From IMG/VR virus record IMGVR_UViG_3300020392_000009, positions 27,672 through 91,671 of that record: a stretch of 64,000 nucleotides of DNA; one strand, given 5' to 3'. Source of the DNA: a virus. Below the pieces are notes generated by a model that was given only the letters and a program-made list of their open reading frames with translations, did no database searches and was not told the origin of the DNA. A program made the translations under genes and the position numbers. Positions 50,778-59,146 of the stretch are shown in pieces. Position 1 is the first letter of the stretch. Every line of letters starts with the position of its first letter.

Positions 50778-51295
50778 GTAAAATAAAGGATAAGTATTTT
50801 GATAAAATAAATAATGATGATAATTCGTATGAGCAGTGGATGGAAGAACTAAAGGAAAAGAGATTCTTGGCCGAGAGGCATATCATAGATAACTATGATA
50901 AGTCAAAAAACATTAAAGAATTGTTTGAACCTATTTGGTATGCTTCTACTAAGATTCTGCCTCATCTAGAAGTTCAAGTTGTTATTGATGCTAATAGAGA
51001 TATCCATGTTTCAACCGGAACAGCAGGATATGTAGACTTTCAAATAAATCCTGTTGGTATGAAACTACCTGTTGAATGTTGGATACATACTCATCCTTTC
51101 GCTGTTGCTTATTTTAGTGGAACAGATATAGGGACTGTTAGAGTTTGGCAACCCATTATGAAAGAAGCCTATGTATTAGGTGGAGTGGAACATTATGGTC
51201 ATTGGACTCAAGATAGACCTAATGCACTAGATATTTTTCATAACAACGAATATGAAGAAACACAAGTTTGGAATAGAAGAGGTGAAGAAGAATGA
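50774..51295 (+). CDS. JAMM/MPN+ metalloprotease
   Basis: The 173-residue protein has the full JAMM signature HxHx7SxxD: H105-T-H107 and S115-G-T-D118 within IHTHPFAVAYFSGTD. Glu66 or a nearby residue is a candidate upstream Glu. It should cleave isopeptide or C-terminal extensions of ubiquitin-like proteins, using zinc. It overlaps the E1-like gene by an ATGA junction, strongly implying joint function. Confidence 0.85.
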   Translation: MSKIKDKYFDKINNDDNSYEQWMEELKEKRFLAERHIIDNYDKSKNIKELFEPIWYASTKILPHLEVQVVIDANRDIHVSTGTAGYVDFQINPVGMKLPVECWIHTHPFAVAYFSGTDIGTVRVWQPIMKEAYVLGGVEHYGHWTQDRPNALDIFHNNEYEETQVWNRRGEEE

Positions 51296-51522
51296 AAGCA
51301 TATGGAGATTGGGTTGTTCTAGAAAGAACAACAAAGAAACTAACAAGTGGATTAATGATTGATGCAGGTAATGTTGGATTAGTAGTAGATTCAGCAGATA
51401 AGAAAATCATAGGAAAGCGTGTTTTGTTTTCTCAAAAGCATGAACAACATACCTATGGTGATTATTTCATGGTTCACAAAAATGCGGTAATGGCAATAAT
51501 ACAGGAAAAGGATGACGAATGA
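51292..51522 (+). CDS. groES: GroES-like co-chaperonin
   Basis: The 76-residue protein has the GroES start pattern (GDWVVLERTTKK), a short version of the mobile loop (TSGLMIDAGN) and a beta-rich remainder ending GDYFMVHKNAVMAI. It is shorter than the usual 95-100 residues. Adjacent GroEL in an ATGA overlap supports the call. It would cap the chaperonin ring. Confidence 0.75.
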   Translation: MKAYGDWVVLERTTKKLTSGLMIDAGNVGLVVDSADKKIIGKRVLFSQKHEQHTYGDYFMVHKNAVMAIIQEKDDE

Positions 51523-53042
51523 TAATTAAAGGAACAGAAGTGAAAGAAAAACTATTGAAGGGAATAGATATTGTAGCAGAGACAGTAAAGCCTACACTTG
51601 GCCCACAAGCGAGAACAGTAATATTACAAGGTAATCCTCCGATAGTAATTAACGACGGAGTTACAATTACTAGATATATTAGTCATGAAGACCCTTATAT
51701 TCAAATGGGTATTCAATTGGTGCAAAATCTAGCAAGTAAAGCACAAGAGGGTAGTGGTGATGGAACTACTACTGCTTGTATTCTTGCTCAAGCATTATGT
51801 CATAATATGCTAGATGCACCGGAAATGAATGTTCATCAGTTTAATAGTCTAATTGAAGCACTAAAGGTTCTTACGATTCAATATTTGAATGATGAAGCGC
51901 AAGAAGTTGAGGATATAGATATACTTGGCGTGGCAACAATAGCCGCTAATAATGATAGTGAAATGGGTTCACTTATTAATGAAGCAGTGGGTATGGTTGG
52001 AAGAAGCGGAATAATAACAGTAGAGGAATCTAATTCTTACAAAACAGAATTAGTGCTACGAGAAGGATTAGAAATTAATGAGGGATATCTAAGTCATCTA
52101 ATGTGTAATACAGATGGTGGAAAGGTGGTATATGAGAACCCTATAATCTTCTTATCTAATTTATCCTTCAACGCTTTCAAAGACTTAATACCTATGTTAG
52201 AGTATGCTAGTCAAGCAGGTAGGCCACTTCTAATCCTATGCAAAGGACTAGAAAGTTCAGCCATGAATAATCTACTTATGAATATCATAAATAATACAGT
52301 TCAATGTTCAGCAATACTAGCACCTAACTTTGGTGATGAGCAGTTGGATGAACTTCTAGACTTACAAACAGTAGTCGGAGGAAAGGTGTTTGCTTCAGAA
52401 GTAAAAGACGACCCTACCATATTTGTTGATGAGTCTTTTGGAAGTTGTGAACGGGTAGTTATAACAAAAGAAAAAACTACCTTTATCGGAACTAGCGGGA
52501 CAGAAGAAGCCGTTGAAAATAGAATTCAAGAACTGGCCAAAACTCTAGAGGAAATAAAGGGACATAGAGCCGCTAGACTAAAGAGCAGAATTGCTAGGCT
52601 TAAGGGAGGCATCGCTACCATTAAGGTTGGCGCTTCTTCATCTATTGAAATGAGGGAAAAGAAAGAAAGATTAGACGATGCTCTTAACGCTACAAAGGCC
52701 GCATTAGAAGAAGGCATTATTGTCGGTGGTGGATTAACTCTAGCAAGAGCCGCTAAGAAAGCGGCAAAGGGAATAAAACACAGCGATTGGTTTTATTCTG
52801 CTATGCAAGAACCAATTAAAGTATTACAAACAAATAGCGGTATAACTACACCAAATATTAGTTTTGATAAAATGAAAACGAGGAACATAGGTTTCAATGC
52901 TCTAACAGGTAAAACTCAAGACTTGAAAGCGGCAGGTATTTTCGACCCCGTTAAAGTCACCAAAAATAGTTTCTTAGCGGCTATGTCAATAGCACAATTG
53001 TTCTATTCAACAGATGTAGCAGTCCTGTTACCGGAGGAATAA
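51519..53042 (+). CDS. groEL: Group I chaperonin (GroEL-like)
   Basis: The 507-residue protein has the ATP-binding signature GDGTTTACILAQAL and a strong GroEL-type order of equatorial, intermediate and apical segments. RLDDALNATKAALEEGIIVGGG includes the catalytic-Asp region equivalent to GroEL D398, and the C-terminal AAMSIAQLFYSTDVAV is typical. It lacks the Gly-Met tail. It is group I, not the thermosome usual in archaea, and presumably folds capsid proteins with its own GroES. Confidence 0.92.
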   Translation: MIIKGTEVKEKLLKGIDIVAETVKPTLGPQARTVILQGNPPIVINDGVTITRYISHEDPYIQMGIQLVQNLASKAQEGSGDGTTTACILAQALCHNMLDAPEMNVHQFNSLIEALKVLTIQYLNDEAQEVEDIDILGVATIAANNDSEMGSLINEAVGMVGRSGIITVEESNSYKTELVLREGLEINEGYLSHLMCNTDGGKVVYENPIIFLSNLSFNAFKDLIPMLEYASQAGRPLLILCKGLESSAMNNLLMNIINNTVQCSAILAPNFGDEQLDELLDLQTVVGGKVFASEVKDDPTIFVDESFGSCERVVITKEKTTFIGTSGTEEAVENRIQELAKTLEEIKGHRAARLKSRIARLKGGIATIKVGASSSIEMREKKERLDDALNATKAALEEGIIVGGGLTLARAAKKAAKGIKHSDWFYSAMQEPIKVLQTNSGITTPNISFDKMKTRNIGFNALTGKTQDLKAAGIFDPVKVTKNSFLAAMSIAQLFYSTDVAVLLPEE

Positions 53043-53044
53043 AT

Positions 53045-53242
53045 ATGGGATATAGAGAAATGAAAAATTTAGCCTGTTATGTTGCTGTCAATCTCTATGA
53101 TTGGGATAAGCAAGACATAGAAAGTATGGTAGAACAAGTAGGTTGTATTGAAACCGTAGTTGATTTTCTTACAGCGTATGAACACAGATTCGGCCTCGAT
53201 TTGAAAGATAAAATCGAATGGGCTTTGCTAGCGGAGGAATAA
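53045..53242 (+). CDS. Small unknown protein after GroEL
   Basis: This 65-residue helical protein starts right after the GroEL stop. No motif; probably part of the same transcript. Confidence 0.55.
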   Translation: MGYREMKNLACYVAVNLYDWDKQDIESMVEQVGCIETVVDFLTAYEHRFGLDLKDKIEWALLAEE

Positions 53243-53243
53243 A

Positions 53244-53900
53244 ATGAAATATAATAGTTTCAAGAAACAAAGAAAATCTAAAAAATCTAAGAAATCTAAA
53301 AAGAATGCTTGGACTCCTTTGGTTAGATTTGAACTAACAAACGAATATTTCCCCAATGTTGATGTAAGCAGTTTAGAATATGATGAGTATTGGTGTAATG
53401 ATGAATATATCGTTAAGGTATATTATCCGAATAATCCTGCTCATCAATTCTCAAATAACAAGTTTACATGGTTATGTTTTAGAAATGTTAGAAATACTCA
53501 TACTGCTCACGATTGGCGAGATATGCAAATGATGAAAAATCAAATATGCGGTGAAGAAAGAACCGCAGTAGAGGTTTTTCCTCCTATGAGTAAACTAGTT
53601 GATACCTGTAATCAGTTTCATATGTGGGTTTATCCCGAAGACTACAAGTTGGATTTTGGATATAACGAACAATCTATTATGCCCAACACTACAATTGCTA
53701 AAGAGGCCTTCAATAATAGTATGAATAAGGCAATAAAAGAGGCTAAAACGGAAGAAGAAAAAAGATACTTACTTTCAACAAAACATCGTGTAGAAGTAGA
53801 CCCTACACATGGAAAGCAAAGAGCCATGCCCGAACATTTTCTATCGCCCGAACTGATGGATAAGTTAGGATATAGATATGAGAGGGGTGATGATAAATGA
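53244..53900 (+). CDS. Phage-type protein with Trp/His-rich domain
   Basis: The 218-residue protein has a basic N-terminus (KKQRKSKKSKKSKK). The central domain carries NTHTAHDWRDMQMMKNQICG and LVDTCNQFHMWVYP, a pattern I recall from several phages (often DUF-labelled), function unknown. The C-terminal helix is charged. Confidence 0.6.
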   Translation: MKYNSFKKQRKSKKSKKSKKNAWTPLVRFELTNEYFPNVDVSSLEYDEYWCNDEYIVKVYYPNNPAHQFSNNKFTWLCFRNVRNTHTAHDWRDMQMMKNQICGEERTAVEVFPPMSKLVDTCNQFHMWVYPEDYKLDFGYNEQSIMPNTTIAKEAFNNSMNKAIKEAKTEEEKRYLLSTKHRVEVDPTHGKQRAMPEHFLSPELMDKLGYRYERGDDK

Positions 53901-53995
53901 TTAAATGTCCTAATTGTTGGAGAGATATGACTAAGTATTATGCTAGAAGATATGGTAAATGTAAGGTATGTTTAGAGAATGGTGATGAAAAATGA
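53897..53995 (+). CDS. 32-residue zinc-finger peptide
   Basis: MIKCPNCWRDM...GKCKVCLENGDEK: two CxxC pairs in 32 residues make a minimal zinc ribbon. ATGA overlaps at both ends with neighbouring genes support translation. Confidence 0.55.
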   Translation: MIKCPNCWRDMTKYYARRYGKCKVCLENGDEK

Positions 53996-54393
53996 AAAGA
54001 AGAGCAGTAACAGTAACATTACCTGCACCGCATAAAGCACAGATTAAATGTCCTATTTGTAAAGGAAATAAGTGTATAGTTTGTAACATGACTGGTAATC
54101 TAAAGATAGATGTTGCACCAAAGATACCTATCCAAAGAGCGCACATTATCAAATATGTCGTTGAAAATATACACGATATTGCAGGAGAAATTACAAAGAA
54201 ATATGGTTTAGTTCCTGAAATAAATACCAAAGAAGTAATACAAGTGAATAACGGCCAATATGAGATAGTCCAAATATCTTCTTTGGGCGGGGCTTGTTGG
54301 GTAGTAAACAGATTAGATGAACTAGATACACCTAGATACTTTACTTCTAGAAAAGAATTAGATACATTCAAGCAGGGGTGGTTAAGTGAGTGA
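53992..54393 (+). CDS. Zinc-ribbon protein
   Basis: The 133-residue protein has CPICKGNKCIVC (20-31), a closely spaced pair of CxxC units, then a mixed alpha/beta domain. Function unknown; could act in transcription or replication with its neighbours. Confidence 0.6.
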   Translation: MKRRAVTVTLPAPHKAQIKCPICKGNKCIVCNMTGNLKIDVAPKIPIQRAHIIKYVVENIHDIAGEITKKYGLVPEINTKEVIQVNNGQYEIVQISSLGGACWVVNRLDELDTPRYFTSRKELDTFKQGWLSE

Positions 54394-54592
54394 AATGCCA
54401 ATAGTAGGAAGAGTAATTAGAGACGCAACACAGGAAGTCTTAGTAAAAAGAGGAGTCTATTGGAATATAGAAGTCATGGATATTCGTTGGTTTAAGAATG
54501 ATAAACCAACTAACAAAGGCATTAGGCTAAACATGGAAGAGGCTAAAACTCTTCTAAATATATTAAGGAGTGAATTAGATGACGGGAACTAA
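54386..54592 (+). CDS. PC4-like ssDNA-binding protein, GTG start
   Basis: The 68-residue protein has the core YWNIEVMDIRWFKNDK, then PTNKGIRLNMEEAKTLL and a closing helix. This matches the PC4/p15 fold, where a curved beta sheet (R.wy...g...PT.KGI.L) binds single-stranded DNA. GTG 54386 overlaps the upstream end. With TFB nearby, a role in transcription or in protecting ssDNA is likely. Confidence 0.55.
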   Translation: MSEMPIVGRVIRDATQEVLVKRGVYWNIEVMDIRWFKNDKPTNKGIRLNMEEAKTLLNILRSELDDGN

Positions 54593-54854
54593 AGGAATAA
54601 GCAAGAAGTTTGCGAAGAGAAGTTTAGAGAAAGCAAATCAACTTAGGCAACACACGCCTAAAGCATTAGAGGAATACTCTAAGAAGGCACATGAAATATT
54701 GGATTTGTTTTCTTGTTATTTAGAAAATAACATGAAAGTGCCACCAAACTCCGGCAGGGGTTGTCGAATGACAGAAGAACATATCGAATTACATTTTGGT
54801 AAGTTCTATTTAACAATGAGAAAAGCAATGGATAGTGAGAACAATGGATTTTAA
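54579..54854 (+). CDS. Small helical protein
   Basis: This 91-residue helical protein is basic at the N-terminus (KKFAKRSLEK) and has one Cys pair (C69-GRGC region). Overlaps both neighbours. Function unknown. Confidence 0.55.
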   Translation: MTGTKGISKKFAKRSLEKANQLRQHTPKALEEYSKKAHEILDLFSCYLENNMKVPPNSGRGCRMTEEHIELHFGKFYLTMRKAMDSENNGF

Positions 54855-55194
54855 TAAATTATATTTAATATGCAATAACAATAAGAAATTTGACAACTGG
54901 ACTTTAAAGTTCAAGAAAAAACTAACTGGTCTAGCATTAGACCATTTCAATCAAGGATGGATTGATGTAAGAAAAGGCAACTACTTAGCAAGAGCAATTT
55001 TTGTGTGCTACTGGGAAATTTATGCTAATGGTAATTTAGCAAAAGTAAGTCCTGCTATTACTCAAGCCACCTTAGTTCATTTAATGCACCGATTTCTAGA
55101 ACAGGAAAGATTTGAAGAAGTTGAATTAATTCAGCATATGATGACTAATTTCCTAAGACTATTGACTGTAGTAGAACAGGAGGAAGAAGAGTGA
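54844..55194 (+). CDS. Small helical protein before the ligase
   Basis: This roughly 116-residue helical protein starts at ATG 54844 (an earlier GTG at 54835 is possible) and ends in a Glu run (VVEQEEEE). It overlaps the ligase start by ATGA-type geometry. Function unknown. Confidence 0.55.
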   Translation: MDFNKLYLICNNNKKFDNWTLKFKKKLTGLALDHFNQGWIDVRKGNYLARAIFVCYWEIYANGNLAKVSPAITQATLVHLMHRFLEQERFEEVELIQHMMTNFLRLLTVVEQEEEE

Positions 55195-56726
55195 CTGATA
55201 AATGGATAACAGTTTGCAGGTTATTAGAACAAACAGAAAAAATATTTCCCTCGACTCAAGTAGTATTAGTATCAAGACAACTATCTCACTTCGATAACAA
55301 GGTGAATTTGTTTAAATTACTCTCTCTAGAATTACAAGAAAACAATATAGGTAAGGCCAAAGCAGAATTGTGGGCATCTAAAATATTTGATTTGTTTCCT
55401 GAAGAAGTTGCTAATGCAGTTTCTAATTATGGAGATATAGGTAGTGCTATCTATTTCTTAGAGATATCTAAGAAAGCATCAGATTTTACTTTGAAACAAA
55501 TCTTAGATGTTCTTCAACTAGATTGTGCAAAAGCCTCCGGTTCTACCTTTAAGTTGATTAAAGAAATGGTAACTAAAATGTCCGACATAGAAAGAAAGTG
55601 GTTCTTCAGATTCTTAGTTAGAAAGACTAGAAATAATATGGGAGAAGGACAACTGAAAAAGATATTAGCAAAGCATTACAAATTAAAAACAAAAGATGTA
55701 AAATCTCATTTAAACTTCAACTCATTCTCTGATGTTGTGATGTATTATGAAATGAATGAAACCCCCCCAATGAATTTATCACACGGTTCTTTTGTAAAAC
55801 CAATGTTAGCGAAAGATGTCCCTATGAATAAGTGGCCGGAGAATAAGATTGTAGACTACAAGTATGATGGTAATAGATACCAAATACACAAAGAAGGAGA
55901 TAATGTAATTATCTTCAATCGTAAGGGTTCTATTGTCACACCACAGTTTCAAGATGTTGTGGAGCGAGTTAGAAAGTATGATGTAGATTGCATTCTTGAT
56001 GGTGAGATATATCCAATTAATGATGATGGTTCACCTGCTGAACACAAACTAATGGGAACAAGAGTTCATTCTAAAGACCATGCAGAAGCAAGAGAAAGAG
56101 TCAAAGTTAAGTGGGTTATATTTGATTGCCTCAAGATGGGAGATGAGACTATTATGGATTTAGAGTATCTTAGTAGATTACAATATATGAAAAAATTACC
56201 TGACCAAGCACATAGAATGAAAGAGGGCGGTGATGTTCTAGCATTCTATAATAGAGCGATTAACGATGGTTTTGAGGGCATTATTGTTAAGGATGCTACC
56301 TTACCCTATGAGGCAGGTAAAAGAAGCGTGGGATGGGCTAAATACAAGCCTCCTCGCATTGAATTAGATGTGGCTATTATAGCGGCTAAATATGGTCAAG
56401 GTGATAAGTGTGATGTCTTTGCTTCATTCAACATAGGAGTAAAAACAGATGTAGACTTTCATCCGGTTGGATGGGTTGGAACAGGATTTTCGGACGATGA
56501 ATTGTATGAATTAACTAAGTCTTTACGAAAAAATGTGGAGTATTTTTCCGGTGGAATTTACAAATTGCTTCCAAGAACAGTTTTAGAAGTTTCAGCAGAT
56601 TTAGTGTCAATGGATGAAAAAGGAAACTATGGTCTTAGATTCCCTAGATGTAAAAGAATTAGAGAAGATAAATTCGTAGCAGACACAAATACTCTAGATG
56701 ACATAATTAGATTATATTCCGAATAA
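55191..56726 (+). CDS. lig: ATP-dependent DNA ligase (replicative type)
   Basis: This 511-residue protein has an N-terminal helical DNA-binding domain (1-190). The nucleotidyltransferase motif I is KYDGNR with Lys224; motif III is CILDGEIY, motif IV EGIIVKDATLPY, and motif V KYKPPRIELDV. A C-terminal OB-fold follows. Length and architecture match archaeal/eukaryotic DNA ligase I. It should seal Okazaki fragments during viral replication. GTG start, preceded by AGGAGGAAG. Confidence 0.92.
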   Translation: MTDKWITVCRLLEQTEKIFPSTQVVLVSRQLSHFDNKVNLFKLLSLELQENNIGKAKAELWASKIFDLFPEEVANAVSNYGDIGSAIYFLEISKKASDFTLKQILDVLQLDCAKASGSTFKLIKEMVTKMSDIERKWFFRFLVRKTRNNMGEGQLKKILAKHYKLKTKDVKSHLNFNSFSDVVMYYEMNETPPMNLSHGSFVKPMLAKDVPMNKWPENKIVDYKYDGNRYQIHKEGDNVIIFNRKGSIVTPQFQDVVERVRKYDVDCILDGEIYPINDDGSPAEHKLMGTRVHSKDHAEARERVKVKWVIFDCLKMGDETIMDLEYLSRLQYMKKLPDQAHRMKEGGDVLAFYNRAINDGFEGIIVKDATLPYEAGKRSVGWAKYKPPRIELDVAIIAAKYGQGDKCDVFASFNIGVKTDVDFHPVGWVGTGFSDDELYELTKSLRKNVEYFSGGIYKLLPRTVLEVSADLVSMDEKGNYGLRFPRCKRIREDKFVADTNTLDDIIRLYSE

Positions 56727-56745
56727 CGCTAAAGGTGATTATTTA

Positions 56746-57114
56746 ATGACAACCATTAACATACCGCAAGCACCTGAAATCCCTGAGTGGATTGAAAAAT
56801 ATGGGTATGTAGATATTTTTTCATTTTTTGCTTATGGTAAACTATCTCAAGATGATGTTGATTTACTCATCAAAGGATTAATGATAGCATCCGATTTCAA
56901 TACTTTTGATAAAATAGCAATAGCGTTTGATTACATCGGAGAAGATGAAGCAAGGGCAGTAATGAAATACAGAGGAACTAGTATCAAATTTGTCTTCGCC
57001 GGAGGGTATGCAGTGGTAGAAGATTTGCTCATTTTTACAGTATTAGATGGTATAAATTACCTAAGATTCAAGGGAGATTATGTAGGATATACAAGGGGAG
57101 AATCGAATGTATAG
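56746..57114 (+). CDS. Unknown protein
   Basis: This 122-residue acidic alpha/beta protein has no recognised motif. It lies between the ligase and the LAGLIDADG-like protein; overlaps the next start. Confidence 0.55.
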   Translation: MTTINIPQAPEIPEWIEKYGYVDIFSFFAYGKLSQDDVDLLIKGLMIASDFNTFDKIAIAFDYIGEDEARAVMKYRGTSIKFVFAGGYAVVEDLLIFTVLDGINYLRFKGDYVGYTRGESNV

Positions 57115-57505
57115 TAAAGAAACACTAGCAGGAATAATACTATCTAATGCTACTTTACAGATACAGGTAAATCAAGATTTAGCATATAAATTAGGGTATT
57201 CCTTAAAAATCAAAGTAGTGTTGAGAGGCAGACCCGAATATTTAGAAGCAATATACAGAAGCCTATTACAACAACAGATTAATTCTACAATTAGATTAGT
57301 CGAAAGTAAAAATCGGCCAAAACCAATACTGTTTATTAGTAGATTGAGTGATTTAATGAAACTTCAATTACTTATACCTAGAAACATACCCGCTAATAAA
57401 TTTGATAGAAGAGTATTTGAACGACTAATAGAAATCTTAAGTAAAAAAGAACATCTAACTCTAAAGGGTCTAGATGAAATATTAAAAATAAAAGAGGCCT
57501 TATAA
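57107..57505 (+). CDS. Possible degenerate LAGLIDADG-type protein
   Basis: The 132-residue protein has LAGIILSNATLQI, then strands and helices in a LAGLIDADG-like order (YSLKIKVVLRGRPEYLEAIY, ISRLSDLMKLQLLIP, FERLIEIL). The acidic residue expected at the end of the signature is missing (SN instead of DG), so catalytic activity is doubtful. A DNA-binding role is possible. Confidence 0.4.
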   Translation: MYSKETLAGIILSNATLQIQVNQDLAYKLGYSLKIKVVLRGRPEYLEAIYRSLLQQQINSTIRLVESKNRPKPILFISRLSDLMKLQLLIPRNIPANKFDRRVFERLIEILSKKEHLTLKGLDEILKIKEAL

Positions 57506-58347
57506 TGGGACTAATAAATATAAATAAAGAAAAACCAATAATCATAGTAGGTAAAGTTGGAACAGGAAAAACAACTCAAGCCAAAAAACAACTACCTAAT
57601 GCTAGAATAGTTTACGCAAATGATTGCGATATAGATATATTTTCTCTGTCTAGAGATAATGGATTAATAATAGAAGATGTTCATTTTAAACCAGACACTA
57701 AGATTATCTTAACTATAATTAGAAATTTTAGAGGTAAACTGATTCTAACTTCAATAAATCAAAAATCTATTCCTAAGCAAATAAAAACTATGTGTAAAAT
57801 AAAAAGAGCAGGAAAAGAAAACTTTCTAAGAGAGAGTATAAATACTCTAGCACCTAGAAGTGTAGAACCTAACTCCTATGAAAGAGACACCTTTTCTCTA
57901 GTTCAAGACTATCTTAGAACTAAGGATAGAGAACTAATCTGTGAGTTATTGAAGTTTAACAAACCCAGTGATATACAACTACTATCATGGTTAGATAATA
58001 ATATTCATCCTAACAAAATAATGTTTGTTGATAGGGTAGTAAAGAGAAGATGGAAGTTAGATTATTTCTATGAACTTCTTAGTTACAGTCATGATGGTAA
58101 TCACTTTGGTAGAACTGAAATGCCAAAAAGGGGTTCTTATTCTAAGATGCCTTATTTAGCAAGAAAGATGAAAATAAAAGATTTTAGAGTATTTAAACAA
58201 CTACTCGCAGATGACGAATTTAAAGCATATGTTGGAACTAAAATGAGCAATACAGATTATCGTAGTTTAGGCTTAGGTGAAAAGATAAAAATTAAAAAAC
58301 AAAAGAAGCCGGAACAATACCAAAAGACATTGGGTGATTATCTATGA
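57505..58347 (+). CDS. P-loop ATPase with C-terminal PIP box, clamp-loader large-subunit candidate
   Basis: The 280-residue protein has Walker A GKVGTGKT (16-23) and a Walker B-like LIIEDV (54-59), then a basic helical second half. The last eight residues are QKTLGDYL, a PCNA-interacting-peptide box (Q-x-x-L-x-x-Y-L). Archaeal RFC large subunits end in such a box. Its partners RFC small subunit and PCNA lie 1-5 kb downstream. Low identity in the AAA+ part means the assignment is inferred from size, ends and neighbours. Confidence 0.65.
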   Translation: MGLININKEKPIIIVGKVGTGKTTQAKKQLPNARIVYANDCDIDIFSLSRDNGLIIEDVHFKPDTKIILTIIRNFRGKLILTSINQKSIPKQIKTMCKIKRAGKENFLRESINTLAPRSVEPNSYERDTFSLVQDYLRTKDRELICELLKFNKPSDIQLLSWLDNNIHPNKIMFVDRVVKRRWKLDYFYELLSYSHDGNHFGRTEMPKRGSYSKMPYLARKMKIKDFRVFKQLLADDEFKAYVGTKMSNTDYRSLGLGEKIKIKKQKKPEQYQKTLGDYL

Positions 58348-58622
58348 AACATACTATACATGGATATCAATGCATCCACTGTGGAAAAGGCATGAGATTA
58401 ACTAAAAGAAGTAGATTATCTTCAACTACTAAACTTTGTTTTGCTTGTATTAGTAATAGAGATAATTTACCTGAAAGATACTTTTGTGAAGGTATTTCTA
58501 AATCTACTGGAAAGAGATGTAAAAAAATAACAATGGAGCAATATTGCGCTCAACATAAGAATGGAGATGAAAATAATGAGACACAAGTTAGCAAAAAAGA
58601 GAATAACAAAAATGTTAGATGA
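58344..58622 (+). CDS. Zinc-binding protein
   Basis: The 92-residue basic protein has CIHC (10-13) and CFAC (about 32-35), plus a second C...C...C..H cluster near FCEG...RCKK...YCAQH. Two small zinc sites are likely. It overlaps the upstream gene by ATGA and the downstream winged-helix gene by 47 nt. Confidence 0.6.
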   Translation: MKHTIHGYQCIHCGKGMRLTKRSRLSSTTKLCFACISNRDNLPERYFCEGISKSTGKRCKKITMEQYCAQHKNGDENNETQVSKKENNKNVR

Positions 58623-58800
58623 AGATAATTTAACAACAGGGCAAATAAAAGAAAAACTAATTAATGCAAAAACCGCAACGGGTAGACCCTCTGTAAAGGG
58701 AATACTAACTAATAATCAATTACAAATGGTTCTAAGTCAAAACTATCGTAAGGTTAGTTTTTGCTCTAAGACAAGACAAGTAATATGGGGGAATAAATAA
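58576..58800 (+). CDS. Winged helix-like DNA-binding protein
   Basis: The 74-residue protein (ATG 58576, preferred over 58561) has a helix-turn-helix pattern (LTTGQIKEKLINAKTATGRPS, then NNQLQMVLSQN) and a hairpin wing (KVSFCSKTRQVIWG). Candidate viral transcription regulator. Confidence 0.5.
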   Translation: MRHKLAKKRITKMLDEDNLTTGQIKEKLINAKTATGRPSVKGILTNNQLQMVLSQNYRKVSFCSKTRQVIWGNK

Positions 58801-58919
58801 TGGGATTTGAAATAGTAGTATTATTATTTTTGGCAGGTTTTCTTTATTGGTTAGGAGGCCTACTGATGCCGGAATTTAAACCAATACAACAAGAACTGAT
58901 TAAATATGAGGAGGAATAA
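58800..58919 (+). CDS. 39-residue membrane peptide
   Basis: The frame MGFEIVVLLFLAGFLYWLGG then a short acidic tail: one transmembrane helix. The start overlaps the preceding stop (TAATG). Function unknown. Confidence 0.5.
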   Translation: MGFEIVVLLFLAGFLYWLGGLLMPEFKPIQQELIKYEEE

Positions 58920-58921
58920 AA

Positions 58922-59146
58922 ATGAAAAGTGAAGAATTAGAAAGAAAAAGTGAAGAACTAAAATCGAAAGCATACGAAGCCGAGCAACTTGAACAACTAC
59001 TTGAACGGGCTGAAAGAGCAGAGGGCTATATTACTGATATTTTAGGTATGATAGGAGAGGTTGATATTCAAGAACCTCATGGTTGGCTAAGTGAAATTAT
59101 GTATGAATTAGTTAGAGAAATAGAATCTAAGTTGGAGGCTTTGTGA
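58922..59146 (+). CDS. Small coiled-coil protein
   Basis: The 74-residue, Glu/Lys/Leu-rich protein forms one long coiled coil, then a short helix. Directly before another coiled-coil gene, in the run leading to RFC. Function unknown. Confidence 0.6.
   Translation: MKSEELERKSEELKSKAYEAEQLEQLLERAERAEGYITDILGMIGEVDIQEPHGWLSEIMYELVREIESKLEAL

Noticed and set aside
53943-54401. Minus-strand open frame of 152 codons
   Set aside because: Antisense to the small zinc-ribbon gene and its neighbours, which are coupled by ATGA overlaps on the plus strand.
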